Part shown: one piece after another, positions 6,363 through 10,489 of the stretch
Numbering within the stretch: the first letter of the stretch is position 1
Layout of the letters: every line of letters starts with the position of its first letter
Source: Sphingomonadales bacterium
GTDB taxonomy: Bacteria > Pseudomonadota > Alphaproteobacteria > Sphingomonadales > Sphingomonadaceae
NCBI GenBank assembly: GCA_017302775.1
Contig: JAFLDC010000058.1
Coordinates: forward strand, 1 to 10,489
Direction: 5' to 3'
Length of the DNA stretch: 10,489 nucleotides
The notes under the pieces: generated by a model
The model's database searches: none
Seen by the model: the letters and a program-made list of their open reading frames with translations, nothing else
What the model was told of the DNA's origin: nothing
Program-made: the position numbers and the translations under genes

Positions 6363-8021
6363 TCATGAGCCAAGCCAGTCAGCGGCAGTGGCGATCCGGG
6401 CGCGAACACGGTCAGGCCCGAGCACCTGCATGATCTCATACAGGTCTGGCGTATTGCGCCGTGCGGCGAGGATGATCCGCAGCTGCGCCGCCATATCTCC
6501 GAAGTGGCCCCGCCAGGCTTCCTTATCGGCCTTGTAGACCTTCATGCTTTGCGCATAGCCGTGCCGCTCACCGATACCGCGCATCCACTCAAGCCATTCA
6601 TCGCGGGTACGGCCAGAATCGTACCCGGCAACCACATCGCGCAGCAGTTGTGCGGGGGGTGCCGGATCCAGCTGCAGCAGCAGTTCCTGCGCCTGTGGAA
6701 CCATGATCTGGTAAGCGGAATCAAAGAAGAATGAGATGTCGCCGGGAACCTGCGACCAATGCGCAATGTCCTTGCGTACCCGTTCGCCGTGCCGTTCAAT
6801 CCCGAAGATCGCCGTCGCATAGTCTGGATCCGCATCCAGCAACAAGGCGAAGGCCGGATCGTGCCGCTGCGCCCACTGCGACACGGACTGGTAAATCGCC
6901 TGATCGCTCATCGCGCCGATCCAATCGCGAGAGATTGAATCGAGCTTGTCCGAATCGAACAGCGCCCCCGAACGGTTCATACGCTCCAGATCGAGGGGAT
7001 AAACCGCGGCGGCATCAGCGGTGGGGTTTTCTTTGCGCCAATCTTCAAACTTTCCGTCCGCCAGGTTGATCAGATAGTCGATCACTGCTTCTTGCGGATA
7101 ACCTTCAGCCAAATAGAACTCGACCGAGGCTTCCGGATCCTTGCGTTTGGATAGTTTGCGCCGCGAGGATCCGTCCATTTTCTCAATCGGCGAAATATGC
7201 GCAAATTGCGGGCGTTCCCACTCCAGCAGCTCGAACAGTTGGGCATGGAGTGGGTAGGAGCTGAGCCATTCGTGGCCACGGATCACATGCGTGGTGCGCA
7301 TCAGGTGATCGTCGACAACATGTGCCAGGTGGTAGGTGGGCATGCCATCTGCCTTGAGCAGTACGGCGTCTTGCCGGTTGGTGTCGAGCGCCAGCTCGCC
7401 GCGCACCACGTCGGGCAGGGTAATCTTGTCAGGCAAGCCCTTGGGGCTGCGCAGGCGTATGACGAAATCCTTGCCGGCGGCCAGGGCCGCTTCGACTTCG
7501 GCAGGGGTGCGATCACGCCAAATTGCCCAGTTGCCGTAGTAACCGGGTGGTACCTTTTGCTTTTGCTGTTGCTCTCGCAGCGCCTGCAGTTCTTCGGCAG
7601 TGGCAAAGCAGGGATAAGCATGCCCCCCCGCCAGAAGCTTGCGCACGAAAGCCTGATAGATCGGTTTGCGTTCGCTCTGGCGGTAAGGGCCATAGGCGCC
7701 GCGCTCTTCGCCATGCGCAAAGAGGCCCTCGTCGGCGGCCATGCCCCAATCGTCCAGCGCAGCGACAATCAGATCCTCAGCCCCGTCCACTTCACGCTTC
7801 TTGTCGGTATCCTCAATCCTCAGGAAAAAGATTCCATTGGTCTGGCGGGCCAAACGCCGGGAAATCAGCGCGGTATACAGCCCGCCAATATGGACGAACC
7901 CGGTAGGGCTGGGACCAAAGCGGGTTACGGCCGCCGAGGCAGGCAGCCCCCGCGGAGGATAAGCCGCCTCGATCTGTTCGGGGGTTTGCGTGGCATCGGG
8001 TGTGAAGAACTCGGGGGTCAT
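6363..8021 (-). CDS. gltX: Glutamyl-tRNA synthetase, long clostridial-like type
   Basis: A 552-residue class I aminoacyl-tRNA synthetase that charges tRNA-Glu (and, in non-discriminating forms, tRNA-Gln) with glutamate. The Rossmann fold opens with TRFGPSPTGFVHIGG (33-47); HIGG (44-47) is the HIGH motif. LRIEDTD (67-73), HLMRTTHVIRGHEWLSS (239-255) and the KMSKS motif as KLSKR (289-293) follow. The usual alphaproteobacterial enzyme, as I recall it, is about 470 residues with a KLSKRHGA motif. Here KLSKRKDPEASVEFY (289-303) and DGKFEDWRK (322-330) and the extra length recall clostridial GltX of about 550 residues. That comparison is from memory. The start at 8021 is chosen because the segment upstream to 8216 lacks family character and lies across a good promoter at 8061-8089. 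It converges on tRNA-Arg across a shared terminator. Whether the genome has another GltX cannot be seen here. Confidence 0.95.
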   Translation of the reverse strand: MTPEFFTPDATQTPEQIEAAYPPRGLPASAAVTRFGPSPTGFVHIGGLYTALISRRLARQTNGIFFLRIEDTDKKREVDGAEDLIVAALDDWGMAADEGLFAHGEERGAYGPYRQSERKPIYQAFVRKLLAGGHAYPCFATAEELQALREQQQKQKVPPGYYGNWAIWRDRTPAEVEAALAAGKDFVIRLRSPKGLPDKITLPDVVRGELALDTNRQDAVLLKADGMPTYHLAHVVDDHLMRTTHVIRGHEWLSSYPLHAQLFELLEWERPQFAHISPIEKMDGSSRRKLSKRKDPEASVEFYLAEGYPQEAVIDYLINLADGKFEDWRKENPTADAAAVYPLDLERMNRSGALFDSDKLDSISRDWIGAMSDQAIYQSVSQWAQRHDPAFALLLDADPDYATAIFGIERHGERVRKDIAHWSQVPGDISFFFDSAYQIMVPQAQELLLQLDPAPPAQLLRDVVAGYDSGRTRDEWLEWMRGIGERHGYAQSMKVYKADKEAWRGHFGDMAAQLRIILAARRNTPDLYEIMQVLGPDRVRARIATAADWLGS

Positions 8022-8060
8022 GTCTGACGGCCTTTGGAACGGGCATGATTGGAATGCGCG

Positions 8061-8089
8061 CCTATAGGTGGGCGGGTAGGGACTGGCAA
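8061..8089 (-). promoter_or_regulatory. Likely sigma70-type promoter of gltX
   Basis: On the minus strand, TTGCCA (complement of 8084-8089) is followed by a 17-base spacer and TATAGG (complement of 8061-8066). Five of six -35 bases and four of six -10 bases match the housekeeping consensus. Transcription from about 8054 would give a leader of about 30 bases and supports the ATG at 8021 over the longer open frame. Confidence 0.6.
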
Positions 8090-8146
8090 CGATTGCCGCC
8101 TCTTTGCGCGACTTGCGCTTTGCACTGGCGAAGCTAGGACAAATCC

Positions 8147-9640
8147 ATGCGTGACACGGATTCAACGCCACCGGCATCTGCATCTGTTTGGCGCTTTGCC
8201 CGTGCCAGCCGGGCACATGTCGTTATCGACGCTGCGGCCTATTTTGCGCTGATGCAGCAGGCTATGCTGCAAGCAAGGCAGCGGATCCACATGATCGGCT
8301 GGGATTTCGATACCAGGGTTCGTTTGGGACCTGGGCGCAAGTTCTATAACCTGCCCCGGCGCAAGGCACATCCGGCACGGCTTGGTCCGTTTGTTGTGTG
8401 GCTAGTATCGCGCACTGAAGGGTTGCAGGTCCGCGTCCTGAAATGGAACTTCGGCGCGCTGAAATTTGTGTTCCGCGGTTCGATGATCCTTGATCTGATA
8501 CGCTGGTTCTTCAAACCCGGAATCGATTTCAAGTTCGATTCAGCCCATCCGTTGGGATGCAGCCATCACCAGAAGATCATCGCGATTGATGATAGCTTCG
8601 CTGTGTGTGGCGGCATCGATATGACCAGTGACCGCTGGGACACGCCAGAGCATTTGGAGCATGATCCGCGCCGCCGCCACCCGTACGGTCAGAAACTCTA
8701 CGGGCCGTGGCACGACCTGACCATGCTGGTCGAGGGAGAGGCTGCTGCGGCCCTGGCCGAACTGGGACGGGAGCGCTGGGTGACCGCCGGGGGGGCTCCA
8801 ATGATCCCATGCGCGCCGCGAGCGGGAACTGCCTGGCCCGAAAAGCTGAAGGCTGAATTCACCGATGTCGAGATCGGGATCGCGCGGACCCGGGCGGCCT
8901 GGGCCGGAAACGACGAGGTCCGCGAGATCGAAGCGCTGTTTGTGGAGCACATTCGGCGGGCCAAGCGATTCATTTATGCGGAAAGTCAGTATTTTGCCTC
9001 ACGGGCCGTTGCCGATGCGATCGCTGGACGGATGGGAGAGCCCGACGCACCGGAAATCGTCCTCATCAATCCGGAAAGTGCCGACGGCTGGCTGGAGCAG
9101 CGGGCCATGGATGGTGCGCGCGTGCAACTGTGTCGCGCTATCGGAGAGCGTGACAAGGCTAACCGCTTTCGCATCTTCATCCCGCGCAACGCTGCTGGAA
9201 CAGGGATTTACGTCCACGCCAAACTGATGATCGTGGATGATGAGATCGTGCGGGTCGGGTCGGCCAATATGAACAACCGATCGATGGGCCTCGACAGTGA
9301 GTGCGATCTGTTCATCGATGCAGCAAGGCCGGGCAATGACCATGCCCGTGCGCCGATCGAACGATTGCGTATGACCTTGCTGGCCGAACATACCGGTATG
9401 CTGCGCGAAGATGTTGAAATAGCGCTGGCCCGGCACGGGTCTATGATCCGGCTCATTGAAGAGGCACCGCGCATTGGCAAGCGCCTTGATCCATTTGAAG
9501 TAACGGCTTTGTCCGATGCCGATAAGGCAATAGCCGACAATACCATGCTTGATCCCGAACGGCCTGAAGAGCTGTTCGAACCCTTCAGCCCCAAACGGGG
9601 ACTGTTTCGACGCAGCTGGTTCCTGCGCAAACCGAGATGA
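8147..9640 (+). CDS. Phospholipase D family protein with two HKD motifs
   Basis: A 497-residue member of the PLD superfamily, whose members hydrolyse or transfer phosphodiester bonds, typically of phospholipids, through a covalent phosphohistidine. Both catalytic HKD motifs are intact: H141, K143, D148 (HHQKIIAIDD), and H357, K359, D364 (HAKLMIVDD), the latter followed by GSANMNNRSMG (371-381) with E385 after it. The stretch RWD (163-165) to YGPWHDL (185-191) after the first motif resembles the eukaryotic-type PLD subgroup (PLD1/2-like) found in many bacteria. No signal peptide or membrane helix is visible, unlike cardiolipin synthase, which usually has N-terminal helices; some relatives carry a C-terminal VTT/DedA membrane domain that is absent here. 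The C-terminus is basic (KRGLFRRSWFLRKPR). AGGA (8136-8139) lies 7 bases before the ATG. It shares a likely operon with folE. Substrate unknown. Confidence 0.92.
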   Translation: MRDTDSTPPASASVWRFARASRAHVVIDAAAYFALMQQAMLQARQRIHMIGWDFDTRVRLGPGRKFYNLPRRKAHPARLGPFVVWLVSRTEGLQVRVLKWNFGALKFVFRGSMILDLIRWFFKPGIDFKFDSAHPLGCSHHQKIIAIDDSFAVCGGIDMTSDRWDTPEHLEHDPRRRHPYGQKLYGPWHDLTMLVEGEAAAALAELGRERWVTAGGAPMIPCAPRAGTAWPEKLKAEFTDVEIGIARTRAAWAGNDEVREIEALFVEHIRRAKRFIYAESQYFASRAVADAIAGRMGEPDAPEIVLINPESADGWLEQRAMDGARVQLCRAIGERDKANRFRIFIPRNAAGTGIYVHAKLMIVDDEIVRVGSANMNNRSMGLDSECDLFIDAARPGNDHARAPIERLRMTLLAEHTGMLREDVEIALARHGSMIRLIEEAPRIGKRLDPFEVTALSDADKAIADNTMLDPERPEELFEPFSPKRGLFRRSWFLRKPR

Positions 9641-9643
9641 GGA
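9639..9643 (+). promoter_or_regulatory. Shine-Dalgarno deciding the folE start
   Basis: GAGGA overlaps the stop of the PLD gene and lies 8 bases before the ATG at 9652. The alternative ATG at 9637, which overlaps the stop as ATGA, has no such site before it, so 9652 is preferred. Confidence 0.65.
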
Positions 9644-9651
9644 AATCTGAC

Positions 9652-10260
9652 ATGTCCTGCGATAACGATGGCGGTGATGAAGGACCGATGGCCAAATTGC
9701 CGGTTCCGGATGACGTACAGGAAGCGATCCGTACCCTGATCCGCTGGTCTGGCGATGATCCAATGCGGGAAGGCCTGGTTGATACGCCGGCGCGGGTGGC
9801 GCGGGCATGGAAGGAGTACTGCCAGGGCTATAGCGAAGATCCGGCGGTTCATCTTGCCAGGCAATTCGATGAAGTCGGGGGATATGACGAACTGGTGCTG
9901 TTGAAGGACATCCCGTTCCAGTCGCACTGCGAACATCACATGGCGCCGATTACCGGAAAGGCGGCCATTGCCTATATGCCGCGCCATAGTGTGGTCGGAA
10001 TTTCCAAGCTGGCGCGGGTGCTGCATGGTTTCGCTCAGCGGCTGCAAATCCAGGAGCGTCTCACCGCCGAAGTGGCGCAGTGCATCTGGGACAACCTCAA
10101 GCCGCATGGCGTTGCTGTTGTGATCGAGGCGCAGCATGGCTGCATGACAGGGCGCGGCGTCAAGACACCGGGTGTGGGTATGGTCACCAGCCGGCTGCTG
10201 GGCTGTTTTCTGGAAGATTCCCGCAGTCGCAAGGAAGTACTTAGCCTGATGGGTTATTGA
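9652..10260 (+). CDS. folE: GTP cyclohydrolase I
   Basis: FolE converts GTP to 7,8-dihydroneopterin triphosphate and formate, the first step to tetrahydrofolate and also the entry to queuosine-type deazapurines. From the ATG at 9652 it has 202 residues; a start at 9637 would give 207. The type I zinc site is complete: C93 and H96 in SHCEHHMAPITGKAA, and C164 in EAQHGCMTGRGV, which correspond to C110, H113 and C181 of the E. coli enzyme. H95 and H162 match the catalytic histidines. The N-terminal helices (about 20-60, with TPARVARAW) are typical of the family, and the length is near the usual 180-220. The start sits 11 bases after the PLD stop with a Shine-Dalgarno across the junction, which suggests co-transcription. 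The thioesterase gene begins 2 bases after its stop. Confidence 0.97.
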   Translation: MSCDNDGGDEGPMAKLPVPDDVQEAIRTLIRWSGDDPMREGLVDTPARVARAWKEYCQGYSEDPAVHLARQFDEVGGYDELVLLKDIPFQSHCEHHMAPITGKAAIAYMPRHSVVGISKLARVLHGFAQRLQIQERLTAEVAQCIWDNLKPHGVAVVIEAQHGCMTGRGVKTPGVGMVTSRLLGCFLEDSRSRKEVLSLMGY

Positions 10261-10262
10261 CG

Positions 10263-10489
10263 GTGGCGACGTTGCGACCGGTGATGAGCCTCAGCGAACT
10301 GACCGAGTTCTTCAGCCAGGCGTTTCCGGATGAGAGCAGCACCGGGGATGACCTGGTTGAGATTGGCCCTGGCCGAGTCCGCATCAAGCTGGACCCCGAA
10401 GCGCGCAACCTTCGGCCGGGAAATCTGGTGTCAGGACCAACTCAGATGGGCCTTGCTGATCGCGCTGCCTATGCCGTTATTCTGGCGCA
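10263..10489 (+). CDS. PaaI-type hotdog-fold thioesterase, 3' end outside window
   Basis: Only the first 75 codons are present. The reading frame gives an N-terminal helix (LSELTEFFSQAFPDE), a beta-rich segment (VEIGPGRVRIKL), then NLRPGNLVSGPTQMGLADRAAYAVILA near the window end (its parts RPGNLVSGP and GLADRAAY are characteristic). In PaaI/YbgC-like acyl-CoA thioesterases the RPGG-VSGP loop and the following ADxA helix form the hotdog core that binds the acyl-CoA thioester (family knowledge). These enzymes hydrolyse acyl-CoA or aromatic-CoA esters; the substrate here is unknown. The start is uncertain: GTG at 10263 lies 2 bases after the folE stop and would suit translational coupling, while the ATG at 10284 gives a more typical N-terminus. 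Neither has a clear ribosome-binding site. Confidence 0.8.
   Translation, partial: MATLRPVMSLSELTEFFSQAFPDESSTGDDLVEIGPGRVRIKLDPEARNLRPGNLVSGPTQMGLADRAAYAVILA

Noticed and set aside
6014..6439. Open frame of 141 codons on the minus strand containing TIRTSDPQIRSL
   Set aside because: It is the antisense translation of the same tRNA and of the mutT-like gene, another known artefact.
6208..6537. Open frame of 109 codons on the + strand beginning with a VAQLDRAS-like peptide
   Set aside because: It reads straight through tRNA-Arg and the terminator. This peptide is a well-known artefact of translating tRNA genes.
7197..8027. 276-codon open frame on the + strand inside gltX
   Set aside because: It is antisense to a clear synthetase gene and its composition looks like a frame shadow.
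8022..8216. 65-residue N-terminal extension of GltX
   Set aside because: It crosses the likely gltX promoter (8061-8089) and overlaps the start of the divergent PLD gene, and has no synthetase character.
9208..10137. 309-codon open frame on the minus strand across the PLD and folE genes
   Set aside because: It overlaps two well-supported genes and has no domain character.

Overview
The window is a compact, GC-rich stretch of bacterial chromosome carrying ordinary chromosomal genes. The gene order (unknown protein, Xer recombinase, accA, M48 protease), the Flp-type pilins and the overall protein character suggest an alphaproteobacterium, most likely of the order Sphingomonadales (Erythrobacter/Novosphingobium-like). 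That placement is inference from remembered gene order and protein style; no search was run. I see no insertion sequence, prophage, CRISPR array or origin.

Region 1 (2-5144, + strand): the 3' part of a large alanine-rich protein of unknown function, a tyrosine recombinase (XerC/XerD type, probably XerD), the carboxyltransferase alpha subunit of acetyl-CoA carboxylase (accA), and an exported M48 zinc metalloprotease with a LysM-like C-terminus. Gaps are short, so this may be one transcription unit. The gap between accA and the protease holds a long imperfect hairpin whose foot touches the ribosome-binding site.

Region 2 (5145-5680, - strand): two small Flp/Fap type IVb pilin genes in tandem (62 and 57 codons), the second followed by a strong minus-strand terminator. 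The rest of a tad/cpa secretion locus is not in the window.

Region 3 (5761-6334, + strand): a MutT-type Nudix hydrolase, then a complete tRNA-Arg(ACG) gene with encoded CCA and its own likely promoter, then a terminator that works in both directions.

Region 4 (6363-8021, - strand): a 552-residue glutamyl-tRNA synthetase of an unusual long type. From memory it resembles clostridial GltX more than the usual alphaproteobacterial enzyme of about 470 residues. It has a good sigma70-like promoter.

Region 5 (8147-10489, + strand): a two-HKD phospholipase D family protein, folE (GTP cyclohydrolase I) starting just after it, and the start of a PaaI-type thioesterase that runs off the window. These three look like an operon.

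Most of the window is housekeeping. I do not see a clear new multi-gene system. The points most worth checking are the accA/protease leader hairpin, the origin of the long GltX, the start codon of the recombinase and the paired pilins.
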